64,000 nt of DNA, taken from positions 248,001 to 312,000 of the forward strand of contig NZ_JBDOQP010000001.1 in the NCBI RefSeq assembly GCF_039839275.1, written 5' to 3'. This DNA comes from Aerobium sp039839275. Its GTDB lineage: Bacteria; Pseudomonadota; Alphaproteobacteria; Rhizobiales; Rhizobiaceae. The notes beneath the pieces were generated by a model, which saw nothing but the letters and a program-made list of their open reading frames with translations, was not told where the DNA came from and searched no databases. Of this stretch, positions 25,327-33,293 are shown piece by piece; the first letter of the stretch is position 1, and the number at the start of each line of letters is the position of its first letter. A program made the position numbers and the translations under genes.

Positions 25327-26199
25327 GTGAGCATTGTGATAGGTTTTGTCGTCATCTTCGGCTGCGTGCTTGGCGGCTTCATGGCCATGGGCGGGCATCT
25401 CGACGTGCTTATGCAGCCCTGGGAGCTTGTCATCATCGGCGGCGCCGGCGTTGGCGCATTCCTGATCGCCAATCCGATGTCCACCGTGAAGGACGCCGGC
25501 AAGGCGATGATGGAGGCGTTCAGGCAGGATGTGCCGAAAGAGCAGGACTATCTCGAGACGCTCGGCGTTCTGCACAGCCTGATGCGCGAATTGCGCACCA
25601 AGTCGCGCAACGAGGTCGAGGCCCACATCGACAATCCGGACGAATCCGCGATCTTCCTGGCCTATCCGAAGGTGCTCAAGAACCGAGACCTTATCAACTT
25701 CATCTGTGATTATTGCCGGATCATCATCATCGGCAATGCCCGGCCGTTCGAGATCGAGGCGTTGATGGACGAAGAAATCCACACCATCAAGCACGACAAG
25801 CTCAAGTCCTACCATGCCCTGGTGGTGCTGGCGGACGCGTTCCCCGCGCTCGGCATCTGCGCTGCCGTTCTGGGCGTGATCAAGGCGATGGGTGCCATCG
25901 ACCAGTCGCCCGAGATTCTTGGCGGCCTGGTCGGCGCGGCGCTTGTCGGTACGTTCCTCGGCATCTTCCTGAACTATGCGGTGGTCGCTCCGGTGGCGCA
26001 GAAGATCAAGATCGTGCGCGACAAGAAGAATCGGCTATACATCATCGTGAAGCAGACGCTGCTGGCGTATATGAACGGTTCGTTGCCGCAGGTTGCGCTG
26101 GAGTTCGGGCGCAAGACGATCTCGTCCTACGACCGTCCTTCGATCGATGCGGTCGAGCGCAGCACGTTGCATGGCAGCGAAGCGGCTCGAGCTGCCTGA
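25327..26199 (+). CDS. motA: Flagellar motor stator protein MotA
   Basis: Four-helix inner-membrane stator subunit that couples proton flow to C-ring rotation. The GTG at 25327, preceded by AGAGGTGG, gives 290 residues starting VSIVIGFVVIFGCVLGGFMA, a normal MotA N-terminus. Further segments are LIIGGAGVGAFLIANPM-like helix 2, the cytoplasmic loop with the charged stretch MRELRTKSRNEVEAHIDNPD, and helices 3-4 (ALGICAAVLGVIKAMGAIDQ, LVGAALVGTFLGIFLNYAVV). The ending YDRPSIDAVERSTLHGSEAA resembles that of rhizobial MotA. It heads the operon motA-fliM-fliN-fliG-flhB. Confidence 0.95.
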   Translation: MSIVIGFVVIFGCVLGGFMAMGGHLDVLMQPWELVIIGGAGVGAFLIANPMSTVKDAGKAMMEAFRQDVPKEQDYLETLGVLHSLMRELRTKSRNEVEAHIDNPDESAIFLAYPKVLKNRDLINFICDYCRIIIIGNARPFEIEALMDEEIHTIKHDKLKSYHALVVLADAFPALGICAAVLGVIKAMGAIDQSPEILGGLVGAALVGTFLGIFLNYAVVAPVAQKIKIVRDKKNRLYIIVKQTLLAYMNGSLPQVALEFGRKTISSYDRPSIDAVERSTLHGSEAARAA

Positions 26200-26203
26200 T
26201 AGT

Positions 26204-27166
26204 ATGGATGCGGAGACAGTTGTGCAGAGCAAGGTTTCGACTGGCGATACTGCGACGCAGGGCCGGAACTTCATCGTCGAGCGTCTCATCGGCGATACGG
26301 GTGAGCCAGAGCATATTCTCAAGGCCGCGCGCTCGCTCGGCATGCGCGCCCTGCCGGCGATCCGCGACAGCCTGAACGAACAGGTTTCCTACCCAATCGA
26401 GATCGAGATGGAATCGGTGACGCTGGCGCGGATGTCCGAAGCCCGCCGTCCCGACGTCCACAACGATGCGCTCGTGGTTGCAGCATCCGCCACGTCGCCT
26501 GACGCCTTGATGCTGATCGCCGACTCCGATGCGATCTCGCTTCTGGTCAGTGCACTGTTCGGCGGCGATCCCGACATGCCCGCCTCGCGCATCACGCGCG
26601 ATCTCACTGCGATCGAGCTGGAGCTAGCGTCAGTCGTGTTCGAAGCGACGGCGAAGGCGCTGAACGGGTCGGGCGTGCGCGCGCTGTCGATCAAGTTCCC
26701 AATGCCATCCGCGCTCTCCGGCAAGGATTTGAAGAAGCTCGTCATTCGGGACGGGCCGGCGGTTCGCGTGTCGTTTTCGCTGATTGCGCCGACGGGAGAA
26801 GGGCGCTTTACGGTGATGATGCCGCAGCGCGTCCTGCTTTTGCATCGCGGCGAAAGCACGGCGGAGTCCTCGCGCGAGGAGCAGGCCACGTGGAATGCGC
26901 GCTTCAGCGAGGAGGTCATGCGCTCCAGCGTCCGGCTGGATGCGACGATCCCGCTGTCGCGGATGACGCTGGGAGAACTTTCGGAGCTTTTCGTCGGCCA
27001 GGTCATCGAGATGCCCGAAGGTGCGCCGACCAATGCGCGGCTTTCAGCGCGCCGCAAGACGCTCTTCACCTGCGAGTTCGGCAAGCTCGGCCAGAACTTC
27101 ACGGTGCAAGTAATCGAGCCCTATGATGCGGGCAAAGAATTCATTGACGGGCTGATGCCGCGCTGA
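26204..27166 (+). CDS. fliM: Flagellar motor switch protein FliM
   Basis: Middle layer of the C-ring, which binds CheY-P and FliG. With the ATG at 26204 the product has 320 residues; the next in-frame ATG upstream (26174) lies inside motA. The FliM middle domain can be followed from about residue 60 to 230 (ALLIADSDAISLLVSALFGG-like and PTGEGRFTVMMPQRVLLLHR). A C-terminal SpoA/FliN-like domain (about 245-320) reads TLGELSELFVGQVIEMPEGA. The canonical N-terminal CheY-binding EIDALL motif is not visible, and the protein is divergent from enteric FliM, as in other rhizobia. The SD is poor, so expression may depend on coupling to motA, four bases upstream. Confidence 0.87.
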   Translation: MDAETVVQSKVSTGDTATQGRNFIVERLIGDTGEPEHILKAARSLGMRALPAIRDSLNEQVSYPIEIEMESVTLARMSEARRPDVHNDALVVAASATSPDALMLIADSDAISLLVSALFGGDPDMPASRITRDLTAIELELASVVFEATAKALNGSGVRALSIKFPMPSALSGKDLKKLVIRDGPAVRVSFSLIAPTGEGRFTVMMPQRVLLLHRGESTAESSREEQATWNARFSEEVMRSSVRLDATIPLSRMTLGELSELFVGQVIEMPEGAPTNARLSARRKTLFTCEFGKLGQNFTVQVIEPYDAGKEFIDGLMPR

Positions 27167-27207
27167 GCCGTGCATGAACGGCCATTGCTGCGAGCTTCAA
27201 GGAGAAC

Positions 27208-27681
27208 ATGATGAGCTCATCCATTCCTGATTTCGACAAACTCGGTGATCTCGGTAGTTTTGGTGACGAAGCCACCCCCACTCTTGGCGATGATCCCCAG
27301 GAAGAGGATTTGAACAAGGCCATCGAGGAGTTGCGCGGGGTCCTGCAGGATGAAGAATCTGTGGAAACGTCGGGCTCGGATTCCTTTGCAAGCGCCTATT
27401 CCAAGCCGGTGAAGGCCAGCGGCGTCGCCAACAACGACATAATCATGAACATTCCTGTGGACGTTCAGATTGTGCTTGGAAGCGCGGAAATGCCGGTTTC
27501 CGAGCTGATGGCGCTTCAAAAGGGCTCCACCGTCGCCCTCAATCGCCGGATCGGCGAGCCCGTGGACGTCGTCGTCAACGGCCGCAAGATTGCCACCGGC
27601 GAAATTACCGTGCTCGAAAGTGATCCGTCGCGCTTTGGCATCAAGCTAACCAAGATCATTGATGCTGCCAAAACCGGCTAG
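27208..27681 (+). CDS. fliN: Flagellar motor switch protein FliN
   Basis: Bottom layer of the C-ring and docking point for the export ATPase complex. The 157-residue product has an acidic N-terminal extension of about 75 residues and a C-terminal SpoA domain. The signature VDVQIVLGSAEMPVSELMAL and the ending LNRRIGEPVDVVVNGRKIAT with SRFGIKLTKI are typical. An AAGGAG SD precedes the twin ATGs at 27208 and 27211. It lies between fliM and fliG. Confidence 0.94.
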   Translation: MMSSSIPDFDKLGDLGSFGDEATPTLGDDPQEEDLNKAIEELRGVLQDEESVETSGSDSFASAYSKPVKASGVANNDIIMNIPVDVQIVLGSAEMPVSELMALQKGSTVALNRRIGEPVDVVVNGRKIATGEITVLESDPSRFGIKLTKIIDAAKTG

Positions 27682-27723
27682 TCTGTATAGTCTGTTTGTA
27701 GCGAATCGGGGACGGATTTGGGA

Positions 27724-28734
27724 ATGAGCCTGGACGGCAAGCTGACGAAGGCTCAGAAGGCTGCTGCTATTCTGGTTGCGATGGGTAAGCCATCCGCCGG
27801 GCGCCTTCTGCGTTTCTTCAAGCAGCGAGAGCTGAAGGCGCTCATTGAAGCCGCGCGCATGCTGCGCACCATTCCTCAGAGTGAACTCGAGAATATCGTC
27901 GCCGAATTCGAGGCGGAATTCACCGAAGGTGCCGGCCTCCTGGATTCCGGCGATCAGATGGACACGTTGCTCAACGAGTCCCTCTCTCCGGAAGAGATCA
28001 GCCAGTTGATGGGCTGGGGCAAGCCGTCCCTGATGAACGACGAGGCGCCGCCGATCTGGCCCGAATTGTCGGAACTCGAACCCGACAAGCTCGGCGCACT
28101 GTTGAGTGGAGAACACCCCCAGACGATCGCGATGGTGTTCTCGAACCTCGATTCGCAACCGGCGGCAAACGCGCTTCTGACCTTCGACAAGCCCATGCGC
28201 AACGAAGTGCTCAAGCGCATGCTGTCGATGACGACCGTTCAGCCGGCCGCCAAGCAGCTTGTCGACAACCAGTTGCGTGCCAGGCTTTCATCGGATTCGA
28301 ATGGCAAGGACGTTTCCGCCAGCCAGACCAGGGTCGCCAGCCTGCTCAACGAGCTCGACAAGGACGTGCTGGACGAACTGGTGTCTGATCTGGAAGAGAG
28401 CGGCGTCAGCGGCATCGAAGAGGTCAAGGCGCGGCTGTTCACCTTCGAGGACATCGTCAAGCTGGACCAGCGGGCGCGGGTTACACTGTTCGACGGACTT
28501 TCGACCGAAGTCGTCACGATGGCATTGCGCGGCGCCTCGGCGGATCTCACCGAATCGATCCTGTCGGCCATCGGCGCCCGCTCCCGCCGCATGATCGAAG
28601 CGGAACTCTCGATGGACTCGGATGCGGCCACGGCTGTGGAAGTCGACAAGGCACGCAAGCGTATCGCCGGCACAGCCCTTGGCCTCGCATCCAGTGGGAC
28701 GATCGACCTGCCCTCAATGCAAAGCGCCGCATAG
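27724..28734 (+). CDS. fliG: Flagellar motor switch protein FliG
   Basis: C-ring subunit that contacts FliF and the MotA loop, generating torque. The ATG at 27724 gives 336 residues; a TTG two codons earlier is the alternative. FliG landmarks are KLTKAQKAAAILVAMGKPSA at the N-terminus, the EHPQTIAMVFSNLDSQPAAN segment in the middle domain, and a C-terminal FTFEDIVKLDQRARVTLFDG. The charged torque helix region is around SILSAIGARSRRMIEAEL. Length fits the family (about 330-345). It follows fliN by about 40 bases. Confidence 0.95.
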   Translation: MSLDGKLTKAQKAAAILVAMGKPSAGRLLRFFKQRELKALIEAARMLRTIPQSELENIVAEFEAEFTEGAGLLDSGDQMDTLLNESLSPEEISQLMGWGKPSLMNDEAPPIWPELSELEPDKLGALLSGEHPQTIAMVFSNLDSQPAANALLTFDKPMRNEVLKRMLSMTTVQPAAKQLVDNQLRARLSSDSNGKDVSASQTRVASLLNELDKDVLDELVSDLEESGVSGIEEVKARLFTFEDIVKLDQRARVTLFDGLSTEVVTMALRGASADLTESILSAIGARSRRMIEAELSMDSDAATAVEVDKARKRIAGTALGLASSGTIDLPSMQSAA

Positions 28735-28757
28735 CGGCGTCCTGAACGGATGGCTTG

Positions 28758-29849
28758 ATGGCCGACGGCGAGGACAAAGAAAGTAAAACAGAAGACGCCA
28801 CGGAAAAGAAAATCCGTGATGCGGTGGAGAAGGGCCAGCTGCCCTTCGCCAAGGAAGTTCCCGTGTTCGGCTCGTTGCTGGCGATCATGGTGTTCCTGGT
28901 TTTCCTCGCCCAGCCGGGCGCCGTGGAACTTGGCGGCTTCCTGTCGATGTTCATCGAGCGTGCCGACGAATGGTCGCTGGCGACCGAGCACGATGCCGTC
29001 CTGCTTTATCGCCAGGTGTTCCTGGAGATCGCCAAGCTGCTGGCCGGGCTGATGGCCTTGCTGATCGCAGCCGGCATTGCCGCTTCGGTGCTGCAGAACG
29101 TGCCGAGCTTCGTTTTGGACCGGATCCAGCCGAAACTCTCCCGGGTTTCGCTCAAGCAGGGCTGGGGGCGGCTCTTCGGGCAACAGGGCCTGGCCGAGTT
29201 CGCAAAGTCGCTCGGAAAACTGATCCTGGCCGGCTTCGTTCTGTGGTTCGCCATGCGCGGCGTGGAGACCGAGCTGCTCGCCGGGATGATAACGCAGCCT
29301 GAAGCATTCGGTGCTGTGATCCGCGACCTGGCCATCGACATCATCGTGGCAATCGTCTCGATCATGGCGCTCATCGCGGTGATCGACCTTCTGTGGTCGC
29401 GCTTCCACTGGAAGCAGGACCTGCGCATGACGAAGCAGGAGATCAAGGACGAGATCAAGCAGGCGGAAGGCGACCCGATCATGAAGTCGCGGCTGCGTTC
29501 GCTGCAGCGCGACCGTGCTCGTCGGCGCATGATGGACGAGGTGCCGAAGGCGACGCTGGTGATCGCCAACCCGACCCACTTCTCCATCGCGCTGCGCTAC
29601 GTCCGCGAGGAGACGCCTGCACCTGTCGTCATCGCCAAGGGCCAGGATCTGATCGCGCTCAAGATCAGGGAGATTGCGGAAGCGCACGAAATTCCGGTTT
29701 TTGAAGACGTCGCGCTCGCCCGCTCCATGTACGATCAAGTTTCAGTGGATAGTGTGATTCCGCCTCAGTTCTATCAGGCGGTCGCCGAACTCGTTCGGGT
29801 CCTCTACACTAACAAGGCAGCGCCAGCTGCGGGTAAGGTGACGTCATGA
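28758..29849 (+). CDS. flhB: Flagellar export switch protein FlhB
   Basis: Inner-membrane export protein whose autocleavage switches substrate specificity from rod/hook to filament type. The ATG at 28758 gives 363 residues. The N-terminus KESKTEDATEKKIRDAVEKG is family-typical, four membrane helices follow, and the cytoplasmic part contains the cleavage motif NPTH (VIANPTHFSIALRY, cleavage between Asn and Pro). The ending IPPQFYQAVAELVRVLYTNK is also conserved. The preceding TTG at 28755 is unlikely to be the start. It overlaps the next gene by four bases. Confidence 0.95.
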   Translation: MADGEDKESKTEDATEKKIRDAVEKGQLPFAKEVPVFGSLLAIMVFLVFLAQPGAVELGGFLSMFIERADEWSLATEHDAVLLYRQVFLEIAKLLAGLMALLIAAGIAASVLQNVPSFVLDRIQPKLSRVSLKQGWGRLFGQQGLAEFAKSLGKLILAGFVLWFAMRGVETELLAGMITQPEAFGAVIRDLAIDIIVAIVSIMALIAVIDLLWSRFHWKQDLRMTKQEIKDEIKQAEGDPIMKSRLRSLQRDRARRRMMDEVPKATLVIANPTHFSIALRYVREETPAPVVIAKGQDLIALKIREIAEAHEIPVFEDVALARSMYDQVSVDSVIPPQFYQAVAELVRVLYTNKAAPAAGKVTS

Positions 29850-30286
29850 ACCGTCAGCCGCATTCGTCCACACGAGAAATCATCGTGGCCAACGCGATCC
29901 AGGAAGTCGTGAGCGAATTACGCATGGTCGATGTCGGCGACTACATCGCCTATATCCGGCTCGAGCGCTTCGCGAGCGTCGCCGATCTCGTCGACTCGGC
30001 AGCGGAACTGTACTTCATACCCGGCACGTTGCGTCTCGGTCATGGTGGTGAAGCGCATGTCGGCTGGAGCAAGCTTCCCCGCATCGTGCTCGACCTCGAA
30101 CTACGGCCGGTGGGCGCCACGGTGTATTTCACCCTCACCATGTCAGCGCGGCATGCAGCCGTCGAAGTCAACTATGTCGCGTTCGAAAACGCTTCGTCCG
30201 ATCCGCTCGAGAACAACACGTTCCTGGAAAATGCGATCGAGCACGCGCGCATTCGCAAGAGCGAGCCAGTCGCTGCCGAACGGTAG
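29846..30286 (+). CDS. Conserved unknown protein at the end of the motA-flhB operon
   Basis: A 146-residue protein whose ATG overlaps the flhB stop (ATGA), which ties it to the flagellar operon. No membrane helix or signal is visible. The N-terminal third looks helical (NAIQEVVSELRMVDVGDYIA); the remainder alternates short strands (LDLELRPVGATVYFTLTMSA, AAVEVNYVAFENAS) before a C-terminal helix. I recognise no catalytic motif or known domain. Position suggests a motility role, perhaps a small chaperone or regulator of FlhB or of the C-ring, but the sequence does not show which. It ends 45 bases before the convergent visR. Confidence 0.8.
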   Translation: MNRQPHSSTREIIVANAIQEVVSELRMVDVGDYIAYIRLERFASVADLVDSAAELYFIPGTLRLGHGGEAHVGWSKLPRIVLDLELRPVGATVYFTLTMSARHAAVEVNYVAFENASSDPLENNTFLENAIEHARIRKSEPVAAER

Positions 30287-30331
30287 GCGCGGCATCGATC
30301 TCGTGCCGGCCACTTGAAAGTCGAAATAGCC

Positions 30332-31099
30332 TCAGTCGATCAGGCCGCAACGCAGCGCCTTAGCCACCGCATGGATACGATTGACCGCATTCAGCTTGTG
30401 GGTTGAATTGGTCAGGTACTGGTTGGCCGTATGCACAGAAAGTCCAAGCGAGGCGGCGATGTCGTCACTGGTCAGGCCATCTGCGGTGAGCCGCAGGCAC
30501 TCCAGCTCGCGCCGCGAGACAACCGGAGACTTGGCGCAATCGGCTACTCGCTGCCTCGAGACGTCTTCGAATAGCGAAAAGCAACGCGCGTGCACGTCGC
30601 AGAGCAGATTCTCGTCTAGCATCATGTCCTCACCGGAGAACACGATCAGGCCATGGCGACCGCGCTCCTGTGCAACGGGAAAAGCGATGCCGAGCGTCTC
30701 GCGAGCAGGACTCTCGACTTCATGCGCCCAACATGCGGCGGCTTCCGACAGGAAGGGCCTGCTGTCGCAACGCTGCCACCACAGCGGCACGGAGCTTTCC
30801 GCCGCAAGGCGCGCGAAGCTCTCGACGCCGCGATGTGACAGCGCTTTCGACAGAAGCGAGATGCCTGGGAAATTGTCATCGAGCACCGGTGCCAGGCGCC
30901 TGGCCTCGCCCTGTGCGCCGCAAAAGAACAGGCTGAAGCCCGACGCGTTGATGCGTTCGGCCAGCTTGCGCATGAGGCGGACGGCCTCGCTGGTGGTCGT
31001 TGCAGACTGGTTCGGCCATTCGTCCTTCACCGGCCATACGGCCAGGTCCGGATCGTCAAAGAGATCGGCCCTGTCGGCCTGTCCTGACTGGAGCAACAT
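30332..31099 (-). CDS. visR: LuxR-family flagellar master regulator VisR
   Basis: Forms a heterodimer with VisN that activates the flagellar cascade (via Rem) in rhizobia. The ATG at 31099 gives 255 residues; longer in-frame sequence upstream overlaps visN and is not protein-like. An N-terminal ligand-binding-type domain (about 25-175) precedes a LuxR helix-turn-helix (about 190-250): SRRELECLRLTADGLTSDDI followed by LGLSVHTANQYLTNSTHKLN. Its start is only two bases after the visN stop. It is convergent with the flhB operon. Confidence 0.9.
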   Translation of the reverse strand: MLLQSGQADRADLFDDPDLAVWPVKDEWPNQSATTTSEAVRLMRKLAERINASGFSLFFCGAQGEARRLAPVLDDNFPGISLLSKALSHRGVESFARLAAESSVPLWWQRCDSRPFLSEAAACWAHEVESPARETLGIAFPVAQERGRHGLIVFSGEDMMLDENLLCDVHARCFSLFEDVSRQRVADCAKSPVVSRRELECLRLTADGLTSDDIAASLGLSVHTANQYLTNSTHKLNAVNRIHAVAKALRCGLID

Positions 31100-31101
31100 G
31101 A

Positions 31102-31860
31102 TCAGATGATTCCGCTTCGGATGGCAGTGGCGATGGCCATTGCACGGTTGTTGGCGCTGAATTTCTGGATTGCATGGGCAATGTAGCTGCTGACGGTGTT
31201 GGGGGAGACGCCCAAAATCAGCGCCACTTCGTCGGTGGTCTTGCCCTCCGACACCCACAAGAGACACTCACGCTCGCGATCGGAAAGCGGGTTCGATGCC
31301 TCCTGTCCGCCGCAGGAGCGAAAGAACTGGACGATGGCGTAGCTGCATTTCATGTGCGCGCGCATCAGCGCTGCCGCATCGATGCGGCGTGGAGTCTCGG
31401 CCGAGAAAAGCGCGAAGATCGCGACACCGTCGGCATTCAGCTTCTGGCAGTAGAGTTCCGCATGGCCATGTTCGCGCATCGCGCACCGCTCTTCCTCGGA
31501 CAGGAAAAGCGCGGTTGCGGGCAGCAGCGGACGCGGCACAGCGCCGGGACCCGACGCATTGCCGCTCTCGATGATCTTGCCGATGCCGTCGGAGCCGAAA
31601 TCCTCGAGAGCATCGAAGATCCAGTTCGACGTGATGATGCGCATCGATTTCGGGCCGCGGTCGAAGGACGGCTGGACGATCATGTAGCGCTCTGCGCCGA
31701 TGTCGGCGCAAAGACGGCGCATCAGCCTCGCAAGCCCGGCGCGAGAGGCGACCGGAGCGGTCGCCTCGATTGGCTGGGTCGTGGATGCGAGATGGATCAT
31801 GTGTCCGAGGTCTGTCGATGCCTTGTGGCAGCCCAACGATTGATGTCGCCGATCCGTCAT
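31102..31860 (-). CDS. visN: LuxR-family flagellar master regulator VisN
   Basis: Partner of VisR at the top of the motility hierarchy. The start at 31860 gives 252 residues and has AAGG eight bases before it; ATGs at 31800 and 31899 are alternatives. An N-terminal sensor-type domain includes RLCADIGAERYMIVQPSFD. The LuxR DNA-binding domain (last 60 residues) reads LSDRERECLLWVSEGKTTDE and ILGVSPNTVSSYIAHAIQKF. The helix sequence differs from that of VisR, as expected for a heterodimer. The gene is first in the visN-visR operon. Confidence 0.88.
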   Translation of the reverse strand: MTDRRHQSLGCHKASTDLGHMIHLASTTQPIEATAPVASRAGLARLMRRLCADIGAERYMIVQPSFDRGPKSMRIITSNWIFDALEDFGSDGIGKIIESGNASGPGAVPRPLLPATALFLSEEERCAMREHGHAELYCQKLNADGVAIFALFSAETPRRIDAAALMRAHMKCSYAIVQFFRSCGGQEASNPLSDRERECLLWVSEGKTTDEVALILGVSPNTVSSYIAHAIQKFSANNRAMAIATAIRSGII

Positions 31861-32194
31861 GGCTCGACCTTGAAACGCGACACGCGAATCCGACTGCACG
31901 CCACGGACAACCGCGACGCAGCCAAGACAAACTCGATTACGGACAAACGCTCAAACAGGGCCGGGAAACCATGTTCCGGCGCCGGGAAGGACGGGACAGA
32001 GAAAGGGAATCACAATCCAGCTACAGCCACGCCTACCGGCGCGTGTGTCGCAAGGGCCCCGTCTACTCAGATCCGCCTACATCCAAAGTGATATGTATCC
32101 AATTGATTCGCGTCAAGATTCCACGAACGGGTCGGAACGCTGATCGGAGTCGCGAATGCGCCTCCGTCGTCAGGTGTGGTAATTTTGCGACGCG
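31861..32194. other. Gap between visN and the glycan locus
   Basis: These 334 bases contain no convincing gene. They should hold the visNR promoter on the minus strand and the end of the glycosyltransferase transcript. Codon periodicity of the flagellar genes stops here, and short open stretches on either strand have no SD or recognisable motif. Confidence 0.5.
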
Positions 32195-33079
32195 TCACCG
32201 GGTCCGGGTGAGCAGCAGGAAGAGGCTGTGAGGGTTGGTGGTGAGATAGCGCCAGAGCAGTCGCCGTGGCTCGAGAATGGTCCGATAAAGCCACTCCAAG
32301 CCGAGGCGCTGCATCCATGCAGGGGCACGCCTGTTTGTGCCGGAAATGAAATTGAACAGGCCGCCCGAGGTCTTGATGACCTTCACCGATGCAAGTCGCC
32401 CCATGTTGCGCGAGACGAAATCCTGCTCCCGCGGCACGCCGAGGCCGATCCAGAGGATGTCGGGACGCAATTCTTCGAGGCGACGCAGCAGGGCCTCCTC
32501 GCTATCGGCGTCCATGTAGCCGTGCGCGTAGCCGACGAGCCTGATGCGGGGATATTTGCGGCGCACCACAGCGGCGGCGCGTTCGATCTCGTCGGGTGTC
32601 GAGCCGAGCATGAAGTAGGTCGTCCCTTCAGGAAGCAGCCGGCTCGCATCGTCGAAGAGATCGGTCGTGGCGACGCGCTCGGGCAGGGGACGCGAGGAAA
32701 GATAGCGGGATATCGTCACCATCGGCTGGCCGTCGGCGCTCAGTACGTCGACCTGTTCGAAGAGCGTACGGATGCGGCGGTTGCGTGCGAACATCGACAG
32801 CACCTGCCCATTGGTGGACGACATGTAGAGCGGCTGTTGAAGCCCGGCCAGCCGGCCCGCAATCGCGTCCTCCATGACCTTCACCGTCTCATCGCGGCTA
32901 AGGCAGGCATTCGCCATGCCGCCGAGCCGGCTCATCGGTATCACGGCGCGAACTTTTTCGTTGCGGACGACGCGGGGCTTCTTGCGCCGCTCACGTCCGC
33001 GTGGGGCGGCCGTGCGGTCCTGATACAGCTTGCTAGGCGCGCTGCGACGCTCCTGGTGCGGTGTGTCTTTAAGGGACAA
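32195..33079 (-). CDS. WecG/TagA/CpsF-family glycosyltransferase
   Basis: Family that transfers N-acetylmannosaminuronate or related sugars to lipid-linked intermediates in surface-glycan synthesis. The TTG at 33079, with SD AGAGGA seven bases upstream, gives 294 residues; the first ATG (32935) would remove about 48 basic residues. Family motifs visible are SSTNGQVLSMFARNRRIRTL, VDVLSADGQPMVTISRYLSS, FMLGSTPDEIERAAAVVRRK and LWIGLGVPREQDFVSRNMGR. The C-terminal NRRAPAWMQRLGLEWLYRTI and EPRRLLWRYLTTNP are also diagnostic. The substrate is not evident. It faces the Gfo/Idh gene across 214 bases. Confidence 0.87.
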   Translation of the reverse strand: MSLKDTPHQERRSAPSKLYQDRTAAPRGRERRKKPRVVRNEKVRAVIPMSRLGGMANACLSRDETVKVMEDAIAGRLAGLQQPLYMSSTNGQVLSMFARNRRIRTLFEQVDVLSADGQPMVTISRYLSSRPLPERVATTDLFDDASRLLPEGTTYFMLGSTPDEIERAAAVVRRKYPRIRLVGYAHGYMDADSEEALLRRLEELRPDILWIGLGVPREQDFVSRNMGRLASVKVIKTSGGLFNFISGTNRRAPAWMQRLGLEWLYRTILEPRRLLWRYLTTNPHSLFLLLTRTR

Positions 33080-33293
33080 TTCTGTATCCTCTCGCTCAAG
33101 CGTTTGCCCGGTGGGGCCTTCCTGTCCAAGGCAAAGCAAGCGGCAGGCCAGACGATCGCGCCGGGCGCGTGACGATGATTGGCGCCCGCGATCATGGTTC
33201 TCAAAGTGTTAACGGGCTGGAATTCCCGTCGAATTGCACGCTTGAATCAACTTGGCAGTTGGGCTTGAGTGCCGCCAACGACAGGAGGCCGCC

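Noticed and set aside
28239..29738. Minus-strand open frame of 499 codons opposite fliG and flhB
   Set aside because: Antisense shadow in GC-rich sequence; His/Arg/Gln-rich product without domains, while both sense genes carry diagnostic motifs.
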